Below, piece after piece: positions 49,889 to 58,379 of a stretch of DNA of 64,000 bases; position 1 is the stretch's first letter; every line of letters starts with the position of its first letter. Location: positions 186,001 to 250,000 of the forward strand of contig NZ_CANLTL010000004.1 in the NCBI RefSeq assembly GCF_947494015.1, read 5' to 3'. Under the pieces are notes generated by a model. It searched no databases, was not told the DNA's origin, and saw only the letters and a program-made list of their open reading frames with translations. A program made the translations under genes and the position numbers. Source of the stretch: an uncultured Cellulomonas sp. (GTDB lineage: Bacteria; Actinomycetota; Actinomycetes; Actinomycetales; Cellulomonadaceae).

Positions 49889-50731
49889 TCAGACCAGCAG
49901 GCCGAGGTAGGCAGCCCACAGCGGCTCCCCCACCACGACGCCGGCGGCGGCGCCAACGAGCATCCACGGGCCGAACGGGATGCCCGACGTGCGGCTCGCG
50001 CGTCCCGTGACGAGCAGCCCGACCGCGAACACCCCGCCGAGCACGAAGGCGGCGAAGGCGCCGACGGCCAGGGCGCCCCAGCCGACCCACCCCAGGTGCA
50101 GACCGAGCACGCCCGCGAGCTTGACGTCGCCGAAGCCCATGCCCGTCGGGTAGGCCAGCACCATCGCGAAGTACGCGGTCCACAGCACGGCCGCCCCGAC
50201 GACGCCGCGCACCAGCGCCGCCCAGTCGCCGGTCGCCGCGCTCGCGACGGCGAGCAGGACCAGCCCGACGAGGTAGGAGGGCAGCACGATCCGGTCCGGC
50301 AGCCGGTGGGTGTCGATGTCGATCAGGGCGAGCGCGACGGCCACCGCCGCGAGGTACCAGAACGCCGGCAGGGCCCACGCCCCGCCCGGATCCAGCCCGA
50401 ACCGCGCGGCGACCGCGACGAAGAGCACGGCGGTCCCCGCCTCGACGAGCGGGTAGCGCGTCGAGATCCGCATGCCGCAGGCGCGGCACCGCCCGCGCAG
50501 CGCCAGCCACGACACCACCGGCACGTTGTCCCGCGGCGCGACCCGCCGGCCGCAGCCCGGGCACGCGCTCGGCGGCCGGGACAGCGACTCCCCGCGCGGC
50601 AGGCGCCACACCACGACGTTGACGAACGAGCCGACGGCGAGCCCGAGCAGCGCCACGAGGAGGGTGAGCAGGCCGGCGAGCGCCGGGTCGACCGGCACGT
50701 GGAGCGGCCCGGCCGCCGTCGCACCGGTCAT
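49889..50731 (-). CDS. pilD: prepilin peptidase PilD
   Basis: Polytopic aspartyl protease that cleaves and N-methylates type IV prepilins. 280 residues: first helix LLVALLGLAVGSFVNVVVWRLPRGES, the four-cysteine cytosolic domain (CPGCGRR, CRACGMR), the first Asp in DIDTHRLPD and the second in GMGFGDVKLAG. ATG 50731 overlaps the gene upstream (ATGA). It will process the four prepilins of the cluster. Confidence 0.96.
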   Translation of the reverse strand: MTGATAAGPLHVPVDPALAGLLTLLVALLGLAVGSFVNVVVWRLPRGESLSRPPSACPGCGRRVAPRDNVPVVSWLALRGRCRACGMRISTRYPLVEAGTAVLFVAVAARFGLDPGGAWALPAFWYLAAVAVALALIDIDTHRLPDRIVLPSYLVGLVLLAVASAATGDWAALVRGVVGAAVLWTAYFAMVLAYPTGMGFGDVKLAGVLGLHLGWVGWGALAVGAFAAFVLGGVFAVGLLVTGRASRTSGIPFGPWMLVGAAAGVVVGEPLWAAYLGLLV

Positions 50732-52533
50732 CGGTACGACCCGTCCGCACGCATCGCCCGGCCCACCTCGACCCACACGTTCACGCCGTAGGTCACGTTC
50801 ACCGGCGAGAGGAACTTCGGAGGTCCCACCGACGTGAACCTCTCGTCGTACACGTAGTTCTTGGCGTAGCCGTTGGTGCCGCTGCCGCCCCGCACGATGC
50901 CCCGGAACCGCTGGGCGATGGCGCCGTTCACGGTCAGCGTGCCGCGGTTGCCGCCACGGTCGTAGTTCTGCACCCCGAAGGTGTGCGCGACGGACATGAT
51001 CGCCGCGTCGATCCGGCGGTTCGAGCCGCCGAGCAGGCTCTGCCTGGACGAGGTCACCGGGTTCCACACGAAGACGGCGTTGTTCCCGATGAGCCCGAGC
51101 ATGTCCCGGCGCGCGTCGGCCAGCTTGACGTCCCCGACGGCGTAGATGTAGTTCTCCGCGGCGATGGTGACCTGGCCCTGCAGCACCCCGGAGACGAACA
51201 CGTCGCCGTTGCGGGGTCCGTAGGCGGGTTGCGCCTGGGTGGACCCCAGGGGCGCGGCCTCGGTCGGCAGCGGGTAGCCGAGCCCGTTGCCGGCGTCGGT
51301 CGCCGTGGACGGGGTCAGCCCGGCCGGGGGCGTCGCGGCGTAGTTCGGGTCGGTGTCCCGGGTGGGGACGTTCTGCACGTAGACGACGTTGTCGTCCGGG
51401 ACGGGCACCACCGCACCGGTCGGCCCGCCCAGGCTCCCGGGGTCGCTCCCGGGACGGCCGCAGTGCGCCGGCGCGCTGCCGGACGTCGGCGTGTCCCCGA
51501 CCACGTTGGTGGCCCGTGTCCACGGCGACCGCACGACCATCGTGCCGTCCCCGACCAACGTGATCGCCGTGGGCCCGGTGTAGAGGCAACCCGGGGTCGA
51601 CACGCCCTGACCGACCAGGTCAGAGCGCATCTCCTTGCGCAGGAGCGTGTTCGTGGCGGGCATCGCGATGACCGGGTGGTAGGCGGGGCTGCCGGGGATC
51701 TCGAAGGTCCCGGCGCCGCACGCCACCCCCGGGGAGTCCTGCCGCACGTACCGGGGCCCGGTCGCCGGGTTGAACGCCGTGCTCACCCGGGCCTTGAACG
51801 TCGCGCTGCAGGCGGTGCGGAGGGTGTCGTTGGAGTGCAGCGGCCCGCGGATGACGTCGCCGGACCCGAACGTGATCTCGGAGCACAGGCCGTCCGAGCG
51901 GCGTCCGGCCCATGCGTACCTGCCGCACTCGGTGTCCCAGAGGGCCCGGAGCTGCTCCCTGGTCCCGTACCCCGCAGCCACCCACTGCGCGACGAGGATG
52001 TCGGGGTCCTGGATCTCGAAGTCGGTGAAGTAGAGGAAGTCGGCGAAGCCCTGCTGACGCAGGTCGGCGACGACGGTCCGGGTCTGGCCGTTCGCCCGGC
52101 CCGTGGACCGGACCCGGACGGTGCCGTCGGCGTAGAAGCGCCGGCTGTCCACCTCGTACCGGAACGACGACGCGCCACCGCTGCCGGCCACGGTGGCCCA
52201 CGTCCCGCCCACCCCGACGCCGAAGGCGGGGTTCGTGGCCGCGGCCGGGGGCAGCGTGACGGCGCTGCCCGCGCTGAAGGCGTGCGCAGGGTTGCCGTAC
52301 CGGAAGTACGTCGTGTCGTCCGCGAGGCGGCTCTCGAACTCCTCGATGCCCGCGTAGGCCGCGGCCAGCGCCGCGTTCCAGTCCTGCGTCGCGCGCGCCG
52401 AGCGCGTCGAGGCGATCGAGTACGAGATGGCGGCGACCATGAGGATCGACAGCACGACGCCGGCGCCGATGACCGTGATCAGCGCGACGCCGCGGTCACG
52501 GTCCGCCCCACCGGGACGTCGTCGCCGGTTCAT
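50728..52533 (-). CDS. PilX-like large minor pilin
   Basis: 601 residues. The N-terminus DRGVALITVIGAGVVLSILMVAAISYSIAS is a prepilin-like helix of the PilX type: cleavage after Gly 15 is possible, but the +5 residue is Thr, not Glu, as in GspK/PilX-like tip subunits. The large exported domain contains FADFLYFTDFEIQDPDI and GDVIRGPLHSNDTL, which I know from similar actinobacterial proteins without assigned function, and six or so cysteines that could form disulfides. It is likely a pilus-tip subunit (inference). ATG 52533 overlaps the preceding gene (ATGA). Confidence 0.75.
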   Translation of the reverse strand: MNRRRRPGGADRDRGVALITVIGAGVVLSILMVAAISYSIASTRSARATQDWNAALAAAYAGIEEFESRLADDTTYFRYGNPAHAFSAGSAVTLPPAAATNPAFGVGVGGTWATVAGSGGASSFRYEVDSRRFYADGTVRVRSTGRANGQTRTVVADLRQQGFADFLYFTDFEIQDPDILVAQWVAAGYGTREQLRALWDTECGRYAWAGRRSDGLCSEITFGSGDVIRGPLHSNDTLRTACSATFKARVSTAFNPATGPRYVRQDSPGVACGAGTFEIPGSPAYHPVIAMPATNTLLRKEMRSDLVGQGVSTPGCLYTGPTAITLVGDGTMVVRSPWTRATNVVGDTPTSGSAPAHCGRPGSDPGSLGGPTGAVVPVPDDNVVYVQNVPTRDTDPNYAATPPAGLTPSTATDAGNGLGYPLPTEAAPLGSTQAQPAYGPRNGDVFVSGVLQGQVTIAAENYIYAVGDVKLADARRDMLGLIGNNAVFVWNPVTSSRQSLLGGSNRRIDAAIMSVAHTFGVQNYDRGGNRGTLTVNGAIAQRFRGIVRGGSGTNGYAKNYVYDERFTSVGPPKFLSPVNVTYGVNVWVEVGRAMRADGSYR

Positions 52534-53258
52534 GAGGTGGCCCTTCGGGACAGGCCCAGGTTGGGCAGCCCGACGCTGTTGCGCAGGACGACGGGCCGGG
52601 CCCGCCCGGTGGCATCGGCCTGGACGGAGACGGTGACGGTGACGCTCGCGACGCCGGCGAGCTGGTTGGCGGCGAGGCCGGCGGAGCCCGGGACGAGCTC
52701 GTCGCCGTCGGCGTCGTGGTAGCGGAAGGTGCTCACCGAGCCCGTGGCCGGCGGGGTGAGGCCCCGACCCAGGGTGCGGGTCCACGCGGCCCCGGTCCAG
52801 GTGTCGGGCGCGAGCTGGAACGGGGCGGCGGGCAGGCCCGCGAAGGTCCAGTACGGCGCGCTGCCGGCGACGGCCGGCCACCGGCTCTCGGTCAACTGGC
52901 CGGCGTCGGTGACGTCGAACCGCACCACGACCGGGCTCGGAGCGTCCGAGTCGGTGTCGACGTAGGTGCGCACGACGAGGGCATGCGGGCCGGCGACCAG
53001 GAACGCGGGGTCGTCCGTGGCCTGGCCCGCCACCTTGACGGTGGCGGCCGACCGGATGACCCGGGTGACCTCCCGCATGACGACGGACGCCTCGCGCGTG
53101 CTGTCGGTGAGGGACCGGTCGCGGGTGAAGGCGCCGGACACGGTCACGGTGAGTCCGACGAGCAGCACCCCCAGCAGCGAGAGCACCGTCATCGTGACGA
53201 GCAGCTCGGCGAGGGTCGTGCCCGCCTCGGCGTCACGCCCGCGCACCCGACGCCTCAT
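52530..53258 (-). CDS. PilW-like minor pilin
   Basis: 242 residues. Prepilin signal with cleavage after Gly 13: AG, then TTLAELLVTMTVLSLLGVLLVGL with Glu at +5. The remaining exported domain is beta-rich (RTYVDTDSDAPSPVVVRFDV, STFRYHDADGDEL). It belongs to the PilW/PulJ-type minor pilins that start pilus assembly. ATG 53258 overlaps the previous gene (ATGA). Confidence 0.8.
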   Translation of the reverse strand: MRRRVRGRDAEAGTTLAELLVTMTVLSLLGVLLVGLTVTVSGAFTRDRSLTDSTREASVVMREVTRVIRSAATVKVAGQATDDPAFLVAGPHALVVRTYVDTDSDAPSPVVVRFDVTDAGQLTESRWPAVAGSAPYWTFAGLPAAPFQLAPDTWTGAAWTRTLGRGLTPPATGSVSTFRYHDADGDELVPGSAGLAANQLAGVASVTVTVSVQADATGRARPVVLRNSVGLPNLGLSRRATS

Positions 53259-54670
53259 GACGCGGATCGCGGGTCGAAGGTGACCACGCCCGACGGCGTG
53301 ACGGTCGTGCGCACCGGGACGCCGACGGGGACGATGCGGTCCGCGGTGAGCGCGACGGGGGGGTCGGCGGAGCCGACCACCCCATGGTCCAGGCTCCACG
53401 AGCCGTACGGCAGCAGGAGGGTCAGGCGGCCGTCCTCCGGGACCGGACGGGCCGCCGTCCCGGCGAAGGTCAACGTCGTGGGGTCGCACCCGGGCTGCCC
53501 CGGCACGGAGCCGGCCGCCGCGACCGCGCGCACGAAGCGGACCGTGCCGGCCGGGGCGACTCCGAGATCGACCCGGACCACACCGGTCCGCACCGACGCC
53601 GCGACCGCGGACCCGGGCGCCACGGCGATCCCGGCGCCCCGCCGCCCGGTCAGCGTCTGAGCGTTGTCGACGACCGGCTCCCAGGCGGCGGGGTCGGCCG
53701 CCGCGCAGGTTCCGGCGAACACCTCGTAGCCCGACGGGAACGGGTAGACGCGGAAGCGCATCGAGGGATCCGTCGTCGTCGTGGCCGGCCGCAGCGCGAA
53801 CACACCCCCCGACGCGTAGGTGCTCACGAATGACGTCGGCAGGTCGCCCGGGGCCCAGACGCTCTCGCCGGGCGCCGCGACGTACCCCGCGCCGAGCGCG
53901 GCGTCCACCTGCGCGTGCTGGTCGAGCTCGACCACCACCGCGACCGACGTCCCCTGCACGACACCGACCGACTGGGTCGACGACTCCGCCTGGCGGGTGT
54001 CGACGTACCCGGTGCGCGCGACCGTGACGTCGTACACGCCGGGCGTGACCATGAGGACGTAGCTGCACCCCTGCGCGTCGGTGAGCGCCGGCGCCCGGGT
54101 CAGCGGCCGGGCGGTGTTGCCGCTGACCGAGGCGGTCGGCGTCGCGGTGACCGTGACGCCCGAGCGGCCGGTGCCGCCGGCGCCGAGGACCGAGACGAGG
54201 ATGGTCCCCTTGGTGGGGTCGTTCACCTTGTCGCGCGGGTTCAGCACGGTCACGGACTGCACCGGCGTGGTCGCCGCGCGCATGCCGTCCCAGGTGACGG
54301 TGACCCGGACCCGCTTGTAGCGCAGCCCCGTGCCGCCGGCTCCGCACCGCACCTCGGTGGCCGGGTCCGCCACCCACTGGGTGGTCCGCCGCACCGTGAA
54401 GCGGTCGCCGTTGAGGGTGACCGTCCGGTCTCCGTCGAGCAGCGCGAACAGGTCGGCGCTGTCGCGGGCCAGGTCGATCTCCTCCGCGGCGAGGTTGGCG
54501 GCGACCTCACGGGCCCGCGAGTCCCGGGTCATCGACAGCACCTGGAGCATCCCGTAGATCACGCTGGTCGAGATGACCGCGAGGATCATCATCGCCACGA
54601 CCACCTCGACCAGCGTGAGACCGTCCTCACCCTGTCGCACGCGGTGGAGCGGGCCGGGGATGGTGCGCAC
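53255..54670 (-). CDS. PilV-like minor pilin with a carboxypeptidase-regulatory-like domain
   Basis: 471 residues, very long for a minor pilin. Prepilin signal GEDG, then LTLVEVVVAMMILAVISTSVIYG with Glu at +5. A pilin-like region is followed (about residues 150-230) by a beta-sandwich of the carboxypeptidase regulatory/PEGA-like type. Its segments are GTILVSVLGAGGTGRSGVTV, then LTDAQGCSYVLMVTPGVYDVTVARTGYVD. Another beta-rich region with cysteines (FAGTCAA, GQPGCDP) ends the protein. An adhesive tip role is plausible (inference). GTG 54670 has AGGAG 11 nt upstream. Confidence 0.78.
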   Translation of the reverse strand: MRTIPGPLHRVRQGEDGLTLVEVVVAMMILAVISTSVIYGMLQVLSMTRDSRAREVAANLAAEEIDLARDSADLFALLDGDRTVTLNGDRFTVRRTTQWVADPATEVRCGAGGTGLRYKRVRVTVTWDGMRAATTPVQSVTVLNPRDKVNDPTKGTILVSVLGAGGTGRSGVTVTATPTASVSGNTARPLTRAPALTDAQGCSYVLMVTPGVYDVTVARTGYVDTRQAESSTQSVGVVQGTSVAVVVELDQHAQVDAALGAGYVAAPGESVWAPGDLPTSFVSTYASGGVFALRPATTTTDPSMRFRVYPFPSGYEVFAGTCAAADPAAWEPVVDNAQTLTGRRGAGIAVAPGSAVAASVRTGVVRVDLGVAPAGTVRFVRAVAAAGSVPGQPGCDPTTLTFAGTAARPVPEDGRLTLLLPYGSWSLDHGVVGSADPPVALTADRIVPVGVPVRTTVTPSGVVTFDPRSAS

Positions 54671-54735
54671 GGGCGACGACTCCTCTCGGGACGGTCTCGG
54701 GTGGGGCGGGGGGGAGCACGCGGGTCGCAGCGAGC

Positions 54736-54768
54736 GTGTGGGGCGCCGCGGCACGCGACGCCCCACAC
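54736..54768 (-). terminator. hairpin after pilA
   Basis: A 15-bp stem (54736-54750 with 54754-54768, one U-G wobble) and a 3-nt loop, 13 nt after the pilA stop. No U-tract. It probably stabilises pilA mRNA or limits read-through to the minor pilins, giving more pilin than tip protein. Confidence 0.6.
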
Positions 54769-54781
54769 GACTGCGCCTGCG

Positions 54782-55204
54782 TCAGTTGGCCGTGGGGCCG
54801 GTGACCACGCCGGTCGAGCTGGTGTAGGTGTAGGTGTCCTTGTCGGCGGGCAGCTTCGAGTGCGTCGCCTTGATCGTGAACAGCGTGGTGTTCGTGGTGT
54901 CGACCGCCGGCGTCGTGGTGACGTCCGCGGTCGAGCGGAACCCGTTGGTGGTCAGCGCGGTGGAGTTGAGGCCGGTGAAGGTGCCGCCGTTGTCGACGCC
55001 GAAGGACTCCGCGGCGATGGCCGCGTTGCGCAGGTCGGCCTTCGTCTGGGTGGCCCAGCCCTTCTCCCGCTGGCTGAGGAACGTCGGGATGGCGATGGCG
55101 GCGAGGATGCCGATGATGACGATGACGACGAGGAGCTCGATGAGGGTGAAGCCCTTGTCGCCCTTCGCGCGCTCCTCCATGGTCTTGCGGATGCGAGCCT
55201 GCAT
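54782..55204 (-). CDS. pilA: major type IV pilin PilA
   Basis: 140 residues. Class A-type prepilin: leader of 18 residues ending in KGDKG, cleavage before FTLIELLVVIVIIGILAAIAIP with Phe +1 and Glu +5. A short globular domain rich in Thr and Asn and without cysteines follows, so there is no D-region disulfide. ATG 55204 has AAGAGG 7 nt upstream. The single copy with its own promoter and downstream hairpin marks it as the major subunit. Confidence 0.93.
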   Translation of the reverse strand: MQARIRKTMEERAKGDKGFTLIELLVVIVIIGILAAIAIPTFLSQREKGWATQTKADLRNAAIAAESFGVDNGGTFTGLNSTALTTNGFRSTADVTTTPAVDTTNTTLFTIKATHSKLPADKDTYTYTSSTGVVTGPTAN

Positions 55205-55278
55205 GGTCGTGCCTCTTTCGAGTCGTGATGATGTGGGGTGGGGCCCGCTGGTCGGGCTGTGTGTGTCAGGCACCCGGC

Positions 55279-55306
55279 CCATCGGCCGGTGGTGGACCCG
55301 GCGTAG
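55279..55306 (-). promoter_or_regulatory. candidate FliA/WhiG-type promoter of pilA
   Basis: CTAC (55306-55303), 16 bp, GCCGATGG (55286-55279), the same -10 as pilM. Start near 55272, leader about 68 nt. Confidence 0.45.
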
Positions 55307-55311
55307 CAATT

Positions 55312-55344
55312 CCTCCGGGGGTCCGCGGGGGATTCACCCGGAGG
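55312..55344 (-). terminator. hairpin between pilC and pilA
   Basis: CCTCCGGG (55312-55319) pairs with CCCGGAGG (55337-55344) around a 17-nt loop, downstream of pilC and just upstream of the pilA promoter. Weak on its own. Confidence 0.35.
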
Positions 55345-55420
55345 GCGGACCAGCGAGCCGGAAAGGGCGTGACCGGGCGGGAAGAACGCGACCAGGAATG
55401 CACGCGCGGGCGTCGACGCG

Positions 55421-56647
55421 TCAGCCGACGAGCTCGAAGATGGAGAAGATCGGCAGGTACAGGGCGACGATCATCCCGCCGACCACCACGCCGAGGACCG
55501 CGATCATGAGCGGCTCGATGAGGGAGGTCAGCTGGTCGGTGGTGGCGGCGACCTCGTCGTCGTAGAAGTCGGAGATCTTGCCGAGCATCGTCTCCATGGC
55601 GCCGGCGTCCTCGCCGGTCGCGATCATCTGCACCACCATCGGCGGGAACACCGGGTGCCTGGCCAGCGGCCCCGCGAGCGACTGCCCGGACCGCACGCTC
55701 TCGCGCACCTCCCGCACGGCGCGCTCGACGACCCAGCTGCCGCTCGTCTGCCCCACGATGTCCAGCGCCTGCAGGATGGGCACGCCCGCGCCCAGCATGG
55801 TGCCGAGGTTGCGGGTGAACCGTGCGACCGAGACCTTCGCGAGCAGCGGTCCGAAGACCGGGAGCCGGAGCAGCGCCGGATCCACCCGGGCGCGGACCGC
55901 CTCGTCCCGGCGGTGCGCGCGCCACCACAGCGACAGGGCGACCAGGACCACCGCGAGCGCCGGCGCGATCCACCTCATGAGCCCGGACAGCACCACGAGC
56001 ACCCGGGTCGGCAGCGGCAGCGTGCCGCCGAGGTCGGCGAACATGTCCTCGAACACCGGGACGATGAACAGCAGCATGCCGACCACGGCGAGGATCGCCA
56101 TGACGAACACCATCACCGGGTACGTCAGCGCGGACTTGATCCGGGCGCGCAGCTTGACCTCGGCCTCGTAGTTGTCGGCCACCGACCGCAGCGAGTCCTC
56201 GAGGAACCCGCCGATCTCGCCGGCCCGGATCATGTTGACCATCAGCGGGGGGAAGACGCCGGGGTGACGGCCCAGGGAGTCCGACAGCGCCGACCCGGCC
56301 TCGACGTCGACGCAGATCTGGCCGAGCACCTTGGCCAGGCCCTTGCTCGGAGTCTGCTCGGCGAGGATCGACAGCGCCTTGAGCAGCGACAGCCCGGCGG
56401 AGATCATCGTGGCCATCTGCCGTGACATGACGGCCAGGTCCTTCAGGACGACCCGTTCGGCCAGTGCGGGCAGCGTGATCTCCCGTTGCAGGCCGCTCGT
56501 GCGGACCTCTCCCACGGTGAGCGGTGCCATGCCCATCGTCCGCAGCCGGGTGACGACCGCGGCCTCGTTGCTGGCGTCGATGCGGCCCTTGACGACCTTG
56601 CCGTTCCTGTCGGCGACGGAGTACTCGAACGCGCGCGTGGCGACCAT
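55421..56647 (-). CDS. pilC: pilus platform protein PilC
   Basis: Inner-membrane platform on which PilB and PilT act. 408 residues of the T2SSF family: a N-terminal cytosolic region (FEYSVADRNGKVVKGRIDASNEAAVVTRLRTMG), then two homologous domains. Membrane segments include YPVMVFVMAILAVVGMLLFIVPVF and the C-terminal LIEPLMIAVLGVVVGGMIVALYLPIF. The MIRAGEIGGFLE and MIATGEDAGAMETML repeats are family signatures. ATG 56647 shares one base with the pilT stop (TGATG). Confidence 0.96.
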   Translation of the reverse strand: MVATRAFEYSVADRNGKVVKGRIDASNEAAVVTRLRTMGMAPLTVGEVRTSGLQREITLPALAERVVLKDLAVMSRQMATMISAGLSLLKALSILAEQTPSKGLAKVLGQICVDVEAGSALSDSLGRHPGVFPPLMVNMIRAGEIGGFLEDSLRSVADNYEAEVKLRARIKSALTYPVMVFVMAILAVVGMLLFIVPVFEDMFADLGGTLPLPTRVLVVLSGLMRWIAPALAVVLVALSLWWRAHRRDEAVRARVDPALLRLPVFGPLLAKVSVARFTRNLGTMLGAGVPILQALDIVGQTSGSWVVERAVREVRESVRSGQSLAGPLARHPVFPPMVVQMIATGEDAGAMETMLGKISDFYDDEVAATTDQLTSLIEPLMIAVLGVVVGGMIVALYLPIFSIFELVG

Positions 56648-58170
56648 CAGTGCACCCCCGTCCCGGGCATCCGGTGACCGGGTGCGGCCAGCCCGCTCGT
56701 GGTCAGTGCACTCATCGCCGAGGCCCCCTGGTTCATCCGGGCCGACCGACCCGCGAGGTTGTTGTAGTCGTCGACGTGCCGGGCCTTCTCGAGCCCGGTC
56801 TCGTAGGTGATGCGCCCCTCGCGCACGAGGCGCGCCAGGCTCTGGTCGAGGGTGTGCATGCCGTGGTCGGCGCCCGACTGCATGGCCGAGGAGATCTGGT
56901 GCGTCTTGCCCTCGCGGATGAGGTTGCGGATGGCGGGGGTCGCGAGCATGACCTCGGTCGCGACGACGCGGCCCAGACCGTTGGCCGTCCGGCACAGCGA
57001 CTGCGACACCACGGCCTGGGTGGCACCCGCCAGCTGGGTGCGGACCTGCGCGTGCTGCCCGGCCGGGAAGACGTCGATGATGCGGTCGATCGTCTGGGCG
57101 GCGTCCTGGGTGTGCAGGGTCGCGAAGACCAGGTGCCCCGTCTCGGCCGCTGTCAGGGCGACCGACATGGTCTCGAGGTCACGCAGCTCGCCGACCAGGA
57201 TGATGTCCGGGTCCTGCCGCAGGGCGTGCTTGAGCGCGCTCGCGAAGGACAGCGTGTCGGCGCCGACCTCGCGCTGGTTGACCAGGCAGCCCTTGTGCCG
57301 GTGCAGGAACTCGATCGGGTCCTCGACCGTCATGATGTGGTCGTTGCGGGTCCGGTTCGCCAGGTCGATGATCGACGCGAGCGTCGTGGACTTGCCCGAG
57401 CCGGTCGGTCCGGTGACCAGGACCAACCCCCGGGGCAGGCCGGCGAGGCCACCGACGACCGAGGGCATGCCGAGCTCCTCGAGGGGCTTGATCTCGTGCG
57501 GGATCAGCCGGAACGCGCCGCCGATCGACTCGCGCTGGCGATACAGGTTCACCCGGAACCGCGCCAGCCCCGGCACCGCGAGGGCGAGGTCGAGCTCGAG
57601 CTCGGCGTCGAACTGATCTCGCTGCCGCTGGGTCAGGCTCGCGAAGATCGACCGCTGGAGCGCCTCGCTGGTCAGGGCGGCGAATCCGTCCAGCGGCCGC
57701 AGCGCACCGTTCACCCGAACCATCGGCGTGGTCCCGCTCGTCAGGTGCAGGTCGGAGGCGCCGACCTCGACGGTGGCCCGCAGCGCCGCGTCCAGGTCGA
57801 CGCCGCCCTCCGACGACTCGGCCCGCATGCCCAGCCGCGCGCCGGGCCCCGCGGCCACCGCCGGGAGCGGCCCACCGGCCGCACCGGATGCGGGGTAGCC
57901 GGCCGCGCCGGGTGCGGGGAAGCCGGCCGGACCGGTCGGACCGGTCGGCAGCGGGCTGGCGAACAGGTCCTGCGCCGGCGGCGGGGGCGCGGTGGGCACC
58001 GTGGCGCCGGTGGCGGCCGCTGCCGGCACGTCGGGCGAGGGGACGTACGTCACGGGCATCAGGGACCTGGTGGTCCCAGGTGGTCCGGCCGTGTCGACGG
58101 GCCCGGTCGACATCGTGGTCGGCGCCCGGTCGGACCAGGACGGCGTCGGGTACGGCTCGGTCACGGGCAT
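56647..58170 (-). CDS. pilT: pilus retraction ATPase PilT
   Basis: Hexameric ATPase that depolymerises the pilus, giving twitching and DNA uptake. 507 residues. The PAS-like domain ASDLHLTSGTTPMVRVNGALRPL is followed by Walker A VTGPTGSGKST (254-261), Asp box TVEDPIEFLH, Walker B PDIILVGELRD and the PilT-specific AIRNLIREGK. Odd: the first 120 residues are a Pro/Ala/Gly/Thr-rich, probably disordered extension. ATG 58170 has GGAGG only 3 nt upstream; GTG 58164 has 9 nt and may be the true start. Confidence 0.94.
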   Translation of the reverse strand: MPVTEPYPTPSWSDRAPTTMSTGPVDTAGPPGTTRSLMPVTYVPSPDVPAAAATGATVPTAPPPPAQDLFASPLPTGPTGPAGFPAPGAAGYPASGAAGGPLPAVAAGPGARLGMRAESSEGGVDLDAALRATVEVGASDLHLTSGTTPMVRVNGALRPLDGFAALTSEALQRSIFASLTQRQRDQFDAELELDLALAVPGLARFRVNLYRQRESIGGAFRLIPHEIKPLEELGMPSVVGGLAGLPRGLVLVTGPTGSGKSTTLASIIDLANRTRNDHIMTVEDPIEFLHRHKGCLVNQREVGADTLSFASALKHALRQDPDIILVGELRDLETMSVALTAAETGHLVFATLHTQDAAQTIDRIIDVFPAGQHAQVRTQLAGATQAVVSQSLCRTANGLGRVVATEVMLATPAIRNLIREGKTHQISSAMQSGADHGMHTLDQSLARLVREGRITYETGLEKARHVDDYNNLAGRSARMNQGASAMSALTTSGLAAPGHRMPGTGVH

Positions 58171-58240
58171 GCGCCTCCACGTCTCGTCCGCCCACGGGTG
58201 GCGGGAGCGGTGCACCGTGGTCCGGTGCCTCTGCGGCTGT

Positions 58241-58270
58241 CCTATCGACCCGGTCGGTGCCGTCCATGAG
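58241..58270 (-). promoter_or_regulatory. FliA/WhiG-type promoter of pilT
   Basis: CTCA (58270-58267), 17 bp, GTCGATAG (within GGTCGATAGG, 58250-58241). The 10-mer is identical to that before pilB. Start near 58235, leader about 65 nt. Confidence 0.6.
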
Positions 58271-58379
58271 GGAGACGGGGTGGCGACGTCGGGCGGTCCG
58301 CACGCGGTCGCCGGGCCGGGGTTCGCGCCGACGACCAGGGCCACCCGCCCCGGTGGACCGTGCGGGGCGCGCCACGGCG

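Noticed and set aside
55205..55420. SigR-type site GGAAT upstream of pilA
   Set aside because: GGAAT occurs but no GTT follows at 18 bp; the FliA-like reading fits better.
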